Shown one piece after another: positions 1-8,672 of a stretch of DNA of 64,000 nucleotides; positions within the stretch are counted from its first letter, which is position 1; each line of letters begins with the position of its first letter. The translations under genes were made by a program, and so were the position numbers. A model generated the notes under the pieces. That model saw only the letters and a program-made list of their open reading frames with translations. It made no database searches and was not told the origin of the DNA. The DNA comes from UBA7672 sp963784415 (GTDB taxonomy: Bacteria > Pseudomonadota > Alphaproteobacteria > Caulobacterales > Hyphomonadaceae). The stretch lies in NCBI GenBank assembly GCA_963784415.1, contig CAWARK010000005.1:62001-126000 (forward strand), written 5' to 3'.

Positions 1-347
1 GGCTGATGAGCGCGCTGTCAATCCTGCTGGGATTGGTCTTCCTCACCGGCTTCTTCATCGCAACCTGGCACGCGCTGTTCGAGTGGGACATCGCGCCGGG
101 TCCGGCGGGTTGCTCGGCGGTCGGCGTCGGCGCGATCTCTGACACCCCTCTTTGGGAGCAGCTACAGCAGCGGATGGCGATCCCCTCGTGCAAGGATCCG
201 CTGTGGCGCCTGCCTGACCAGCCGTGGGGCCTGTCGATGGCCGGGCTGAATTCCGTGTGGTCGCTGCTGCTCGCGGCGCTGAGCCTGTACGCCGCCACGC
301 AGCCGCCGATCCTCGCCGACACCGCCAACGAGCCGGTGCAGCCATGA
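1..347 (+). CDS. dsbB: Disulfide bond formation protein B family, C-terminal half (5' end outside window)
   Basis: The reading frame is open to the window edge, so the start lies upstream and the first membrane pair with its CXXC is missing. What remains is a transmembrane helix (about residues 2-25 of the visible part), a periplasmic loop with two cysteines (in PGPAGCSAVG and IPSCKDP), and a final helix (about residues 77-97). This matches the second half of DsbB, in which the loop-2 cysteine pair passes electrons between DsbA and the quinone-linked CXXC. The stop overlaps the coq7 start (ATGA), so the two are probably translationally coupled. DsbB uses quinone and Coq7 makes it, which fits. 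The family call rests on topology and cysteine placement only. Confidence 0.75.
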   Translation, partial: LMSALSILLGLVFLTGFFIATWHALFEWDIAPGPAGCSAVGVGAISDTPLWEQLQQRMAIPSCKDPLWRLPDQPWGLSMAGLNSVWSLLLAALSLYAATQPPILADTANEPVQP

Positions 348-877
348 GCCTGCTGAAAGATCGGCGCGATGAGATGCTGCGCGTCGACCATGCGGGCGAG
401 TATGGCGCGGTCGCGATCTATCGCGGGCAGCTTGCGGTGTTCGAGCGGCAGCATGGCAAGGAACGGATCATCGGCCAGCTGAAAGAGATGGCGGCCGAGG
501 AGCAGGACCATCTCGATGCGTTCGACAAGATGCTGGCGGCGGGTCATGTGCGGCCGACGGCGTTGTCGCCGGTGTGGAATGCAGCGGGGTTTGCGCTGGG
601 CGCGGCGACTGCCCTGCTCGGCGAGAAGGCTGCGCATGCGTGCACAGAGGCGGTCGAGACGGTGATCGAAGAGCACTATGGCGATCAGGTCACCGAGCTG
701 ACCGCTGCGGGCGAGAACGATCTGGCGGCGAAGATGGCGAAGTTCCAGGAAGAGGAAGTGGCGCACAAGGATCTCGCCGCTGCCGAGGGCGCGGCTGAAG
801 CGCCGGGCTATCCGCTGCTCTCGGCGTTCATCCGCACGGGCTGCAGGCTGGCGATCCGGATCAGCGAGAAGATCTAG
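344..877 (+). CDS. coq7: 5-demethoxyubiquinone hydroxylase (Coq7/UbiF-type di-iron)
   Basis: 177 aa, a normal length for bacterial Coq7. It hydroxylates demethoxyubiquinone in the penultimate ring modification of ubiquinone synthesis, at the inner face of the cytoplasmic membrane. The di-iron ligand set is visible: E19, E53-x2-H56, E105 and E138-x2-H141, on a duplicated helical-hairpin scaffold. The opening DEMLRVDHAGEYGA is typical of the family. The ATG at 344 was chosen because it starts this conserved N-terminus and overlaps the dsbB stop. A longer frame reaching back to 224 would add unrelated residues. No ligand is missing and the gene appears intact. Confidence 0.95.
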   Translation: MSLLKDRRDEMLRVDHAGEYGAVAIYRGQLAVFERQHGKERIIGQLKEMAAEEQDHLDAFDKMLAAGHVRPTALSPVWNAAGFALGAATALLGEKAAHACTEAVETVIEEHYGDQVTELTAAGENDLAAKMAKFQEEEVAHKDLAAAEGAAEAPGYPLLSAFIRTGCRLAIRISEKI

Positions 878-881
878 CGGC

Positions 882-1268
882 TTAGTGCTTGTGCTCGCCG
901 CGGCCGCACATCAGGTGCGTGTCGCTTGCCATCCACATCAGGTGGACGCCGGGGCTCCAGGTGAGTTCATGCTCGCCATCGCTCCAGACGACCTGAACGG
1001 GGCCGGGCTCGGGCGGCAGGTAGTCCAGCCGGTAGTTGGCGCCGTGCACCCAGACCAGGGCCGAGATGCCTTGGCTGTTCTCGTCGTCCGTTGCTGCTTC
1101 CGAATCGGCGCGCGGCTGGGTGAAGGACAGCACCATCTTGCTGCCGTCGCTGCACTGGAAGGCCGCGCCATCTTCGGGCGCGTCTGTGGGTGTTTGCGCC
1201 CGCGCGGCGGGGCCGATGGCGAGGACAGCTGCAATCGCGATGAGCTTGCCGAAGCTGGAAATGGACAT
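882..1268 (-). CDS. Secreted MliC-like protein (membrane-bound lysozyme inhibitor fold)
   Basis: 128 aa with an N-terminal signal peptide (hydrophobic residues about 8-20, cut after ARAQ). The mature part has an early cysteine (FQCSDGSKM), a G-x-x-Y strand (HGANYRLDYL), a G-V-H-L-M-W segment and a late cysteine before a His-rich end. This pattern resembles MliC/PliC periplasmic lysozyme inhibitors, which have two conserved cysteines and a short beta-barrel. The resemblance is partial, so the role is tentative. Start taken at 1268 because the signal peptide begins there; the frame runs 24 residues further upstream with low-complexity sequence. It converges on coq7, four bases away. Confidence 0.6.
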   Translation of the reverse strand: MSISSFGKLIAIAAVLAIGPAARAQTPTDAPEDGAAFQCSDGSKMVLSFTQPRADSEAATDDENSQGISALVWVHGANYRLDYLPPEPGPVQVVWSDGEHELTWSPGVHLMWMASDTHLMCGRGEHKH

Positions 1269-1963
1269 GGGGCCTGCCTGATCTGTTCGTGGAGAGAGTG
1301 CGCGATGGACGGTGGGGCCGCAAGTCTTGTGCGCGGGCATGCGGGTGCGATCTCGCGCGCGGGGCGCGCGAGGTGGGTTGGGGCTGGTTTTCGGAATTTG
1401 AGATTGAGTGGAGGGCCGCGTGCGTGCGCGTGGCCGCGCTCGTCCTTCGACGGACGCACGCTGCGCGTGCTGCTCAGGATGAGCGCAAACGGTGCAACGC
1501 CCACCAGCTCATGGTGAGCAGCGCGGCTCTGCCGCGCGTCCGTCGAACCATGGGCGACGAGGTCGCGCTCGGCGATGCGATAGCGCTGACGGATGTCGTC
1601 GATATACGCCTCGACGACGGCGTTCATGTCGCCAAACGCCTTCACGTAATTCGCGTAGCGCTCCTGCACTTCGCGCAGGTTGTAGGTGGCGGGGATGAGA
1701 CTGAAGCGTACGAGGCGCGGGTTCCAGCCGAGCCGGCGATAGGCCTGGCGCGTCAGCGCGAAGGTGAGACGCGCTTCGGCGTGGGCGAGCAGGAGGGCGA
1801 TTGTTTCGAACACCGACCTGCGAAGCGTCTTTCCGCGCATGACTCGGCGCTCGCTGGAGATCAGGAGGATCACCAGCGGCCAGAAGCTGAGCATGACACC
1901 CAGGAAGGCCGGGAGGTCACGCAGCAGCCAGATGGGCCAGCCTTTGCGTTTCATGAGGGCCAC
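938..1963 (-). CDS. Membrane protein of unknown function, 3' end extended through a palindromic repeat
   Basis: The first ~137 residues (to about 1553) look like a real protein: a basic N-terminus, one strong transmembrane helix (about residues 18-36, AFLGVMLSFWPLVILLIS), then a helical, Arg-rich cytoplasmic region. After that the frame enters the inverted repeat at 1446-1547 and continues for some 200 residues of Pro/Arg-rich sequence. That tail overlaps the MliC-like gene in another frame and is unlikely to be a folded domain. I infer that the original stop was lost when the repeat inserted or expanded. I do not recognise the family. The start is reliable; the true end is not. Confidence 0.45.
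   Translation of the reverse strand: MALMKRKGWPIWLLRDLPAFLGVMLSFWPLVILLISSERRVMRGKTLRRSVFETIALLLAHAEARLTFALTRQAYRRLGWNPRLVRFSLIPATYNLREVQERYANYVKAFGDMNAVVEAYIDDIRQRYRIAERDLVAHGSTDARQSRAAHHELVGVAPFALILSSTRSVRPSKDERGHAHARGPPLNLKFRKPAPTHLARPAREIAPACPRTRLAAPPSIAHSLHEQIRQAPCPFPASASSSRLQLSSPSAPPRGRKHPQTRPKMARPSSAATAARWCCPSPSRAPIRKQQRTTRTAKASRPWSGCTAPTTGWTTCRPSPAPFRSSGAMASMNSPGAPAST
1446..1547. repeat. Compound palindromic repeat (REP/MITE-like)
   Basis: Two arms in opposite orientation, each starting TTCGACGGACGC, holding a small GC hairpin, and ending GCTGCTCA-xx-ATGAG. They face each other across about 25 bp. The same architecture, with TTCGAGACG and CTCCTCAGGATGAG cores, recurs at 48423-48544. 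Such elements are common between genes in alphaproteobacteria. This copy is read through by the minus-strand frame 938-1963. Confidence 0.7.
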
Positions 1964-2111
1964 TATAAGCGCGCCCGGAGCCCGGCCGATTTGCCGAACG
2001 CCAATCCACCCTATTTTTCGTCCAAGTCATTGAGATTGCTGGGGGCGCGGAAACGCGGGCTGTTGGATAGGTGCGGATCTCATCCAACAAAATGGGGCGT
2101 AACTCGCGGGG

Positions 2112-2218
2112 TTCTGGACCGCCGGGCGCCTGCCCGGCCAAGCGACGCGTTAGCGGCGCTGTTCCAGCCAACTCGCTGCTTCGCAGCGACTGCCGGGCGG
2201 GGGCCCGGCGGTCCAGAA
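2112..2218. repeat. Inverted repeat, perfect 16-bp ends, behind ispG
   Basis: TTCTGGACCGCCGGGC at 2112-2127 is the exact reverse complement of 2203-2218, with a 75-bp interior. The interior has its own hairpin (TCGCTGC-ttc-GCAGCGA, 2173-2189). It ends three bases downstream of the ispG stop. It may act as a terminator or be a small non-autonomous mobile element; no T-run follows on the minus strand. The rest of the 1964-2220 gap shows nothing else. Confidence 0.65.
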
Positions 2219-2220
2219 TA

Positions 2221-3360
2221 CTACTCCGCGGCCTGGGCGGCGGCTTCGCGGGCGGTGCGGAGGATGGCGGCGCGGGCTTCGACTTGCGCGACGATCTTGT
2301 CGATCATGTCGGCGTTGGTGACTTTGTGGTCGGGTTTGCCGGAGACGTACATCATGCCGGCGTCCTTGCCGCCGCCGGTGAAACCGAGGTCGGTCATGGT
2401 GGCTTCGCCGGGGCCGTTGACGACGCAGCCGATGATCGAGAGCGAGATCGGTTCCTGGATGTGGGCGAGGCGTAGTTCGAGCGCTTCGACGGTGCGGATG
2501 ACGTCGAAGCCCTGACGGGCGCAGCTGGGGCACGAGATGATGTTGACGCCTCTGGTGCGCAGGCCGAGCGATTTCAGGATCTCGTAGCCGGCCTTGATCT
2601 CTTCGACCGGTTCGGCCGAGAGCGAGACGCGGATGGTGTCGCCGATGCCGGCCCAGAGCATCGAGCCGATGCCGATGGCGGATTTGACGGTGCCGGTGCG
2701 CAGACCGCCGGCTTCGGTGACGCCGAGGTGGAGCGGCGCGTCGGTGGCGTCTGCGAGCTGGTGGTAGGCGGCGACGGTGAGGAACGGGTCGGAGGCTTTT
2801 ACGGAAATCTTGTATTCGTGGAAGTCGTTGTCATCGAGAATGCGCGCGTGATCGAGCGCGCTTTCGACCATCGCTTCGGGACAGGGCTCGCCGTATTTTT
2901 CCAAGAGGTGGCGTTCGAGGCTGCCGCCATTGACGCCGATGCGCATGGAACAGCCGTGGTCCTTGGCGGCCTGGATGACTTCCTTGACGCGCGAGACGTT
3001 GCCGATGTTGCCGGGATTGATGCGGAGGCAGGCAGCGCCGGCCTTGGCGGCTTCGATGCCGCGTTTGTAGTGGAAGTGGATGTCGGCGACGATCGGCACT
3101 TTGGCGGCGCGGCAGATTTCCGGCATCGCGGCGGTGCTATCTTCGTCGGGGCATGAGACGCGGACGATATCGGCGCCGGCTTCCTCGAGGCCGCGGATCT
3201 GTTCGATGGTGGCTTTCGCGTCCGAGGTCGGCGTGTTGGTCATCGACTGGACGGTGATGGGCGCGTCGCCCCCGACGAGGACGTTGCCGACGCGGATCTG
3301 GCGCGACTTGCGGCGCGTGATGGTGCGCCAGGGGCGGAGGTGGTGGATGTCTTGGCTCAT
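2221..3360 (-). CDS. ispG: (E)-4-hydroxy-3-methylbut-2-enyl-diphosphate synthase
   Basis: 379 aa, full length for GcpE/IspG. It reductively converts 2-C-methyl-erythritol 2,4-cyclodiphosphate to HMBPP in the MEP isoprenoid pathway, in the cytoplasm, with a [4Fe-4S] cluster. The N-terminal TIM-barrel is recognisable from VGGDAPITVQSMTNT and VADIHFHYKRG. The cluster ligands are C277 and C280 (ISCPSCARQ), C312 (GCVVNGPGEA) and E319 in the same motif. It lies downstream of rodZ on the same strand, an order often seen in alphaproteobacteria. The start MSQDIHHLRPW was chosen because the family usually opens with a short Arg-rich leader before RKSRQIRVG. Confidence 0.97.
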   Translation of the reverse strand: MSQDIHHLRPWRTITRRKSRQIRVGNVLVGGDAPITVQSMTNTPTSDAKATIEQIRGLEEAGADIVRVSCPDEDSTAAMPEICRAAKVPIVADIHFHYKRGIEAAKAGAACLRINPGNIGNVSRVKEVIQAAKDHGCSMRIGVNGGSLERHLLEKYGEPCPEAMVESALDHARILDDNDFHEYKISVKASDPFLTVAAYHQLADATDAPLHLGVTEAGGLRTGTVKSAIGIGSMLWAGIGDTIRVSLSAEPVEEIKAGYEILKSLGLRTRGVNIISCPSCARQGFDVIRTVEALELRLAHIQEPISLSIIGCVVNGPGEATMTDLGFTGGGKDAGMMYVSGKPDHKVTNADMIDKIVAQVEARAAILRTAREAAAQAAE

Positions 3361-3449
3361 GGATGCGCCCGGATCAGACCGTTGCAGACATTTGGCCCTT
3401 CAAGAGCGACCAGTAAAGGAGGGGCGACATCCAGCCGCTTTGCAGCCGG

Positions 3450-3510
3450 CCCCCTCCATCTCGCCGCGAAGACGCGGCGATCCACCTCCCCGCCTTTGGC
3501 GAGGGGGGAC
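3450..3510. repeat. Tandem GC hairpins between ispG and rodZ
   Basis: TCGCCGCG (3461-3468) pairs with CGCGGCGA (3473-3480) around a 4-base loop. A second, imperfect hairpin with stem core CCCCGCC/GGC-ga-GGGG follows at about 3488-3506. The CCCCTCC...GAGGGGGG frame resembles dispersed alphaproteobacterial intergenic repeats. It sits between the rodZ stop and the ispG start, so it could also affect ispG expression. Confidence 0.5.
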
Positions 3511-3527
3511 TTCCCAACGTAGCGCTA

Positions 3528-4754
3528 TCAGCCTGGAGGCGGCGGGGCCTGATCCGGATAGGCGTCGAGCGCCGGATCGTGAACGGGCGGGGCCGGTTCG
3601 GCCGGGGTTGCCGGCGCGGTGTTGGTCGACGGCGCCGGCGTGGGCTTCGGCGGCTTGGGCTTGGCGGGCGCAGGGTTGGCGCCCGTGGCCGCAGGCGCGC
3701 CGGGCGTCGCGGGATAGGCATCGAGCGCCGGATCGTGGGGCGCGACAGCCGCGTTGGGATCGACCGGCGGGGCGACGACGATCGGCTGGCGCTGGGCCGC
3801 GAGATCGACGTTCTGCGAATAGACCGGGCCGCCTTCGGGCTGCAGCAGGCCGAGCGACTGGTCGCCGAGACGCCATTCGAAGGCCGCGCCGTCGTCAGCA
3901 GAAACCGTGAAGCCCGCGCCGACACGCACGACGAAGAACTCGCCAGGGTTGTAGTTGCGGTGAACGTACTTGTCGCCCTTGGCCGAGCGTACTTCGAGCA
4001 TGGAGCGCTTAAGCGCGACGATGCGGAGTTGCGGGGCGACCGGCTCGGCGGCGACGCCTGCGCCTTGATTGGACGAGGGATCGGTGATCACGGCCGGCGA
4101 CTTGTCGCCGCTGTTGAGCATGAGGACCCCGCCGGCGCCGATGAGGGCGACGACCAGGATGCCGAGCACGGGCACGGCTACCGGCAGCTTGCGCGCCTTG
4201 GACGAAGCCGGCTGGACGATCTCGACTTTCTCAGGGTCTTTCAGGATCGCCGCACACTCGGACAGGTAGCGGTCGAGCGTGGTCTGCTCGTCCATGCCGA
4301 GGAAGCGGGCGTAGGATTTGATGTAGCCCTTGGCGTAAACCGGCGCGCCGAGCAGACCCGGCGTCATCTCCTCGATGGCGCGCAGGTGGCTGATGTGGAC
4401 GCGGGTCTCGCGGGAGACCTGCTCCAGCGTGAAACCGGTGTTTTCGCGGGCGGCGCGGATTTCGTCGCCGATGCGCTGGTGGACGGCGGGTGCGGCGAGT
4501 TCCGCGTCAGCGTCGGACACGACGCGCAGGTGCGGGGCGGGACGGCGCGAGCGCGGCTCGGCCTCTTCCTTGATCGCGGGATCCTTGATCGGAGCAGATG
4601 GGGTCGAAGCGGATGGTGGGAAAAGCGGAGGCAGCGCTGCCGATGCGCCAGCGTCCGGGGAATCGGGTTTCCCGGCATCGAGTTCGCCTTGCGGGGGAAT
4701 AGTCGCATCCGCCGGCGAATTGGGGTTGGTGTCGTCCTTGGCCACGCCGCTCAT
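3528..4754 (-). CDS. rodZ: RodZ-like cytoskeletal helix-turn-helix membrane protein (DUF4115 end)
   Basis: 408 aa. Order: a disordered Pro/Ser-rich N-terminus (1-85), a Cro/CI-type helix-turn-helix (about 93-155, GDEIRAARENTGFTLEQVS), a basic linker, one transmembrane helix (about 190-213), a periplasmic beta domain of the DUF4115 type (about 240-305), and a long Pro/Ala tail with a repeated HDPALDAYP motif (seen twice, in the VAPHDPALDAYP and PPVHDPALDAYP contexts). RodZ links MreB to the elongation machinery and controls cell width. The HTH here binds MreB rather than DNA in studied members. The long acidic N-terminal extension is unusual compared with E. coli RodZ. The downstream neighbour is ispG. 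Confidence 0.85.
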   Translation of the reverse strand: MSGVAKDDTNPNSPADATIPPQGELDAGKPDSPDAGASAALPPLFPPSASTPSAPIKDPAIKEEAEPRSRRPAPHLRVVSDADAELAAPAVHQRIGDEIRAARENTGFTLEQVSRETRVHISHLRAIEEMTPGLLGAPVYAKGYIKSYARFLGMDEQTTLDRYLSECAAILKDPEKVEIVQPASSKARKLPVAVPVLGILVVALIGAGGVLMLNSGDKSPAVITDPSSNQGAGVAAEPVAPQLRIVALKRSMLEVRSAKGDKYVHRNYNPGEFFVVRVGAGFTVSADDGAAFEWRLGDQSLGLLQPEGGPVYSQNVDLAAQRQPIVVAPPVDPNAAVAPHDPALDAYPATPGAPAATGANPAPAKPKPPKPTPAPSTNTAPATPAEPAPPVHDPALDAYPDQAPPPPG

Positions 4755-4865
4755 TTGTTTGTCCGAAACGGGAAGGCAAAATCCAGAAAGAACCGCCCTA
4801 CCGCCTTAACGCCACCCACCCTAACAGATCATTACAAGTTAAGGGCGGGTGATTACTGCCACAAC

Positions 4866-7157
4866 CTAAATCTTCAGCCCGAGGTCAGTCGCGACGCTTA
4901 ACAATGCGTTACGTATCGACTGCTCGGAACTATCCAGCAGTCCTTGCACACGCGGCGCCAGCACCGACATGTCGACGGAACGGATCAGCAGCTTGATCGG
5001 CGCGATGCGGGCGGACTGCATCGACAGCTTGCGATAGCCGAGGGCCGCCAGGGTGAGGGCTTCGAGCGGGCGACCGCCGGCCTCGCCACAGACCGTGATC
5101 GGGAGTTCCGCCTCGTCGGCGCGCTGGCGCATACGCAGCAGCAGGCGCAGCGCCGGGCGGCTCAGGATGTCGTAACGCCCTGCCAGACGGGCGTTATCGC
5201 GGTCGGCGGCGAAGAAGAACTGCATCAGGTCGTTGGTGCCGATCGACAGGAAATCGGCCTTGCCCTTGAGCTGGTCGATCGAGAAAGCCAGCGACGGGGT
5301 CTCGACCATGGCGCCGACCTGGAGGCGGTTTGGCAGGTCGCGGCCGAACTTGATCGCCCATTCCATTTCGCTGTCGAGAAGACGGCGGGCGGCCTCGAAC
5401 TCCTCCACGGTGGTGACCATGGGGAACATCAACCTGAGGGTTTTGCCGCGGGAGGCGCGGATCAGGGCGCGGAGCTGGCGGCGGAAGAAGAAGGGGTGGT
5501 CGAGCGCCATACGGAGGGCGCGCCAGCCCAGCGCCGGGTTCTCCTCGCGCTCGCGGCGGCCCATGAACGGGGCGATCTTGTCGCCGCCGAGGTCGATGGT
5601 GCGGAAGGTGACGGGGCGTTCCCCTGCCCGCTCGATGACGGACTTGTAGAAATTCGACTGTTCCTCGAGGCCGGGCATGGTCTCGGAGGCCATGAACTGG
5701 AACTCGGTGCGGAACAGGCCGACGCCCTTGGCGCCGACGGTGTCGAGATGGTCGAGATCGAACGAGAGGCCGGCATTGATGTAGAGGTCGACTTCGACGC
5801 CATCGGTGGTTTTGGCGGGTTCGTCGCGCAGGCGGCCGAGTTCGATCTGCGTCTGCTCGGACAGCGAGACGCGGGCCTGGAAGTTGGCGGTGATCTCGGC
5901 TTCGGGGCGGATGTGGACGATGCCGCCGTCGCCATCGACGATCATGGCGTCGCCATCTTCGGCGCGGGTCACGAGGCCGGTGAGGCCGCCGACGGCCGGG
6001 ATGCCGATGGCGCGGGCGACAATGGCGGCGTGCGAACCGGCGCCGGCTTCTTCCAGCGCAATGCCGGCCAGGCCAGCGTCGCGGTATTCGAGCAGCTCGG
6101 CCGGACCGATGCGGCTGGCGACCAGGATCGCGCCGGGGGGCGCAACACGTCCGCCGCCGTCATTGCCGTCGAGCTGGCGCAGCAGACGGTTTTCGAGATC
6201 CTCGAGATCGTGGAGGCGCTCGCGCAGCACGCTGTCGCGGGCGCTTTCGAGACGGGCGCGGTGTTCGCGGCGGACACGGTCGACGGCGGCTTCGGCGGAA
6301 AGGCCGGTGCGGACAGCTTCGACCAGGCGGGCTTCCCAGCTCGGATCGTGGGCGAACAGGCGGTAGGTTTCGAGCACGTCGCGGCTTTCGCCAAACAGGA
6401 CGGGGCCAGCGCGGGTCAGCATCGAGTCGATCGAGTTGCGCAGGGATTCGAGCGCCTCATTGAGGCGGCGCTCTTCTTCCTCGGCGTCGGCGGCGAACAG
6501 GCGGGCCGGAGGGACGACGGGGTCGTAGAGGTGGACCTTGCCGGATGCCAGACCCTCGTTGAGCGTGCGGCCGCGCAGTTCGACCGGGCGCGTCTGGCGC
6601 AGGCCGGCGCTGATCGTGTCGGCGGCAGCGGCAACGAGTTCGGCCAGCACCATGGCGACGGTCTGCAGGGCTTCAGCTTCTTCATCGTCGTAGACGCGTT
6701 CGGTGCGGTTCTGCACGACCAGCACGCCCAGCACGCGACCGCCACGCAGGATCGGCACGCCGAGGAAGGAGTGGAACGGGTCTTCGCCGGTTTCCGGCCG
6801 GTAGGAGAAGCGCGGGTGCGAGAAGGCGTCGGTGAGGCGTAGGGGGCGGGCGGTGGCCGAGACGAGGCCGACGAGGCCTTCATTTTCCTTCATGCGCGTG
6901 CGGCCGACGGCTTCCGGGCGGAGGCCCTGGGTCGCCATCAGCATCAGGCTTTCGTCTTCGGTCTTCAGGTAGATCGAGCAGACATCGGCCACCATGGTGT
7001 TGGCGATGAGTTCCACCACGCGTTCCAGACGCTTGGGGTCCTGCGCCTGATTGGCCATGAGCGCGCGCAGGCGCGACAGCAAAAGCTTGGCGCCGCCGCC
7101 GACATGGCTGCGTGGCGGGGGTCCACCCTTCTCTCCTGGTCTGCCGCGATCAGTCAC
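4866..7157 (-). CDS. ptsP: PEP-protein phosphotransferase of the nitrogen PTS (EI-Ntr, GAF-containing)
   Basis: 763 aa. An N-terminal GAF domain (about 35-175) precedes the enzyme I core. The phosphorylatable histidine is H376 in AGAGSHAAIVAR, followed by the PEP-binding barrel with LFRTEFQFM and the C-terminal VCGEAGGRP holding the catalytic cysteine. EI-Ntr passes phosphate from PEP to NPr and EIIA-Ntr, a regulatory cascade for nitrogen, potassium and, in alphaproteobacteria, (p)ppGpp signalling; it does not transport sugar. It lies 38 bp downstream of lysC on the same strand, a common arrangement in this class. An internal Met at residue 34 just before the GAF domain is an alternative start. 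Confidence 0.95.
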   Translation of the reverse strand: MTDRGRPGEKGGPPPRSHVGGGAKLLLSRLRALMANQAQDPKRLERVVELIANTMVADVCSIYLKTEDESLMLMATQGLRPEAVGRTRMKENEGLVGLVSATARPLRLTDAFSHPRFSYRPETGEDPFHSFLGVPILRGGRVLGVLVVQNRTERVYDDEEAEALQTVAMVLAELVAAAADTISAGLRQTRPVELRGRTLNEGLASGKVHLYDPVVPPARLFAADAEEEERRLNEALESLRNSIDSMLTRAGPVLFGESRDVLETYRLFAHDPSWEARLVEAVRTGLSAEAAVDRVRREHRARLESARDSVLRERLHDLEDLENRLLRQLDGNDGGGRVAPPGAILVASRIGPAELLEYRDAGLAGIALEEAGAGSHAAIVARAIGIPAVGGLTGLVTRAEDGDAMIVDGDGGIVHIRPEAEITANFQARVSLSEQTQIELGRLRDEPAKTTDGVEVDLYINAGLSFDLDHLDTVGAKGVGLFRTEFQFMASETMPGLEEQSNFYKSVIERAGERPVTFRTIDLGGDKIAPFMGRREREENPALGWRALRMALDHPFFFRRQLRALIRASRGKTLRLMFPMVTTVEEFEAARRLLDSEMEWAIKFGRDLPNRLQVGAMVETPSLAFSIDQLKGKADFLSIGTNDLMQFFFAADRDNARLAGRYDILSRPALRLLLRMRQRADEAELPITVCGEAGGRPLEALTLAALGYRKLSMQSARIAPIKLLIRSVDMSVLAPRVQGLLDSSEQSIRNALLSVATDLGLKI

Positions 7158-7195
7158 TTAGGCCACTCCATTCAGGGCCCGTGTGGCTCGACTCA

Positions 7196-8446
7196 CTAGT
7201 CAGAGTCGAGCCCATAAGCAGTGTGCAGCGCGCGCACCGCCAGCTCGGTATAAGATGCATCAATCAGGACCGAAATCTTGATCTCTGAGGTCGAAATGAC
7301 CTGAATGTTGATGCCCTTGTCGGAAAGCGCCTGAAACATTGTCTTTGCGACGCCCGCATGGCTGCGCATTCCGACGCCGATGACCGATACCTTTGCCACG
7401 TCCCGGGACACGGTGAGGCTCTCGTAACCAACCTTGCCATCAAGCTGCTTGAGTACGGCGCTGGCATGGCCGGCGTCGCGGTCGGGACAGGTGAAGACGA
7501 TGTTCTGGCGGCCTTCCGTCTTGGCGGAGGCCTGCACGATCATGTCGACGTTGACGCCCGCGTCAGCGAGCGCGCCGAAGATGGTGGCGGCGACGCCCGG
7601 ATGGTCTTCGACGCCGATCATGCTGAACTTGGCTTCGTCCCGCGAATAGGCGACGCCGCTGACAACCTGCTTTTCCACGATCTGTTCCTCATCGCACACG
7701 AGCGTTCCGGTGTTGGGCTTGGGCACGGCCCCTTCAAATGAAGAGAGCACGCGCACTGGAACGCGATGGTTCATTGCCAGTTCGACCGAGCGCGTCTGCA
7801 GCACCTTGGCGCCGAGCGAGGCCAGTTCGAGCATCTCTTCGTAAGAAATCTTCTCGATGCGGCGGGCTTTCGGCGTGATGCGCGGGTCGGTGGTGTAGAC
7901 GCCGTCGACGTCCGTATAGATGTCGCAAAGGCCCGCCTTGAGCGCGGCGGCGACAGCGACGGCGGAGGTGTCCGAGCCGCCCCGGCCCAACGTCGAGACG
8001 CGGCCATTGTCATCCACGCCCTGGAAGCCGGCGACCACGGCGATCTCGCCACTGTCGACCGAGCGGATGAATTCAGGGTTATCGCAGCCGGTGATGCGCG
8101 CCTTGCCATGCGCCTCGTCGGTGGACAGTTTGAGCTGCCAGCCGAGCCACGAACGCGCCTTCAGTCCCTTGCGACGGAGGGCCAGAGCAAGAAGCCCGGC
8201 GGTTACCTGCTCGCCCGATGCGACAACCACATCGTATTCGTCGTCGTACTGTTCGCCGTGCAGGTCAGGACCGGCGGCGCCGCGCGTCCATTCGACGAGT
8301 TGGTTGGTCGTGCCGGACATGGCGGAGACCACGACAGCGATGGCGCGGGTTTCAGCCCGGCGCGCCGCCACGATGTCAGCCACGTGCGCAATGCGCTCGA
8401 GGTTGGCGACCGAGGTTCCGCCGAATTTCAGCACCAGGCGATTCAT
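7196..8446 (-). CDS. lysC: Aspartate kinase
   Basis: 416 aa from the ATG at 8446 (MNRLVLKFGGTSV); an in-frame GTG four codons upstream is the alternative. It phosphorylates aspartate, the first step to lysine, threonine, methionine and diaminopimelate. Visible are the KFGGTSVA nucleotide/aspartate motif, the GRGGSDTSAVA motif near residue 160, and two C-terminal ACT domains (GVEDHPGVAATIFGALADAG, and GVGMRSHAGVAKTMFQALS) that usually bind lysine and/or threonine for feedback control. This is the single-chain class without a fused homoserine dehydrogenase. It is first in a run with ptsP. Confidence 0.96.
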   Translation of the reverse strand: MNRLVLKFGGTSVANLERIAHVADIVAARRAETRAIAVVVSAMSGTTNQLVEWTRGAAGPDLHGEQYDDEYDVVVASGEQVTAGLLALALRRKGLKARSWLGWQLKLSTDEAHGKARITGCDNPEFIRSVDSGEIAVVAGFQGVDDNGRVSTLGRGGSDTSAVAVAAALKAGLCDIYTDVDGVYTTDPRITPKARRIEKISYEEMLELASLGAKVLQTRSVELAMNHRVPVRVLSSFEGAVPKPNTGTLVCDEEQIVEKQVVSGVAYSRDEAKFSMIGVEDHPGVAATIFGALADAGVNVDMIVQASAKTEGRQNIVFTCPDRDAGHASAVLKQLDGKVGYESLTVSRDVAKVSVIGVGMRSHAGVAKTMFQALSDKGINIQVISTSEIKISVLIDASYTELAVRALHTAYGLDSD

Positions 8447-8672
8447 GACCAGCGACACGTCCCTAGGCCGCCCGAAAACCTGAAGGGGGCGGCGACGGAG
8501 GGGTCAATAGGGGCACACGGGCCGGAGGGCAATGCGGGGGATGGGTTAGCTGGCCTGAACAGCGTTTTTATCGCTAACCAGCTGAAAACCGACGATGGAA
8601 ATCAGGCTGGAGTGTGGCTTCGCATTGTCGCGGGCCGTTGCCCGCAACACGGGGCGGGTCCAGATAGACAGC

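Noticed and set aside
3374..3925. Arg/Ser/Pro-rich frames overlapping the rodZ tail
   Set aside because: Low-complexity shadows of the Pro-rich rodZ 3' end and the intergenic hairpins.
4944..6842. 632-codon open frame opposite ptsP
   Set aside because: Antisense of the EI-Ntr gene; composition (Gly, Asp, Val) is that of complemented GC-rich codons.
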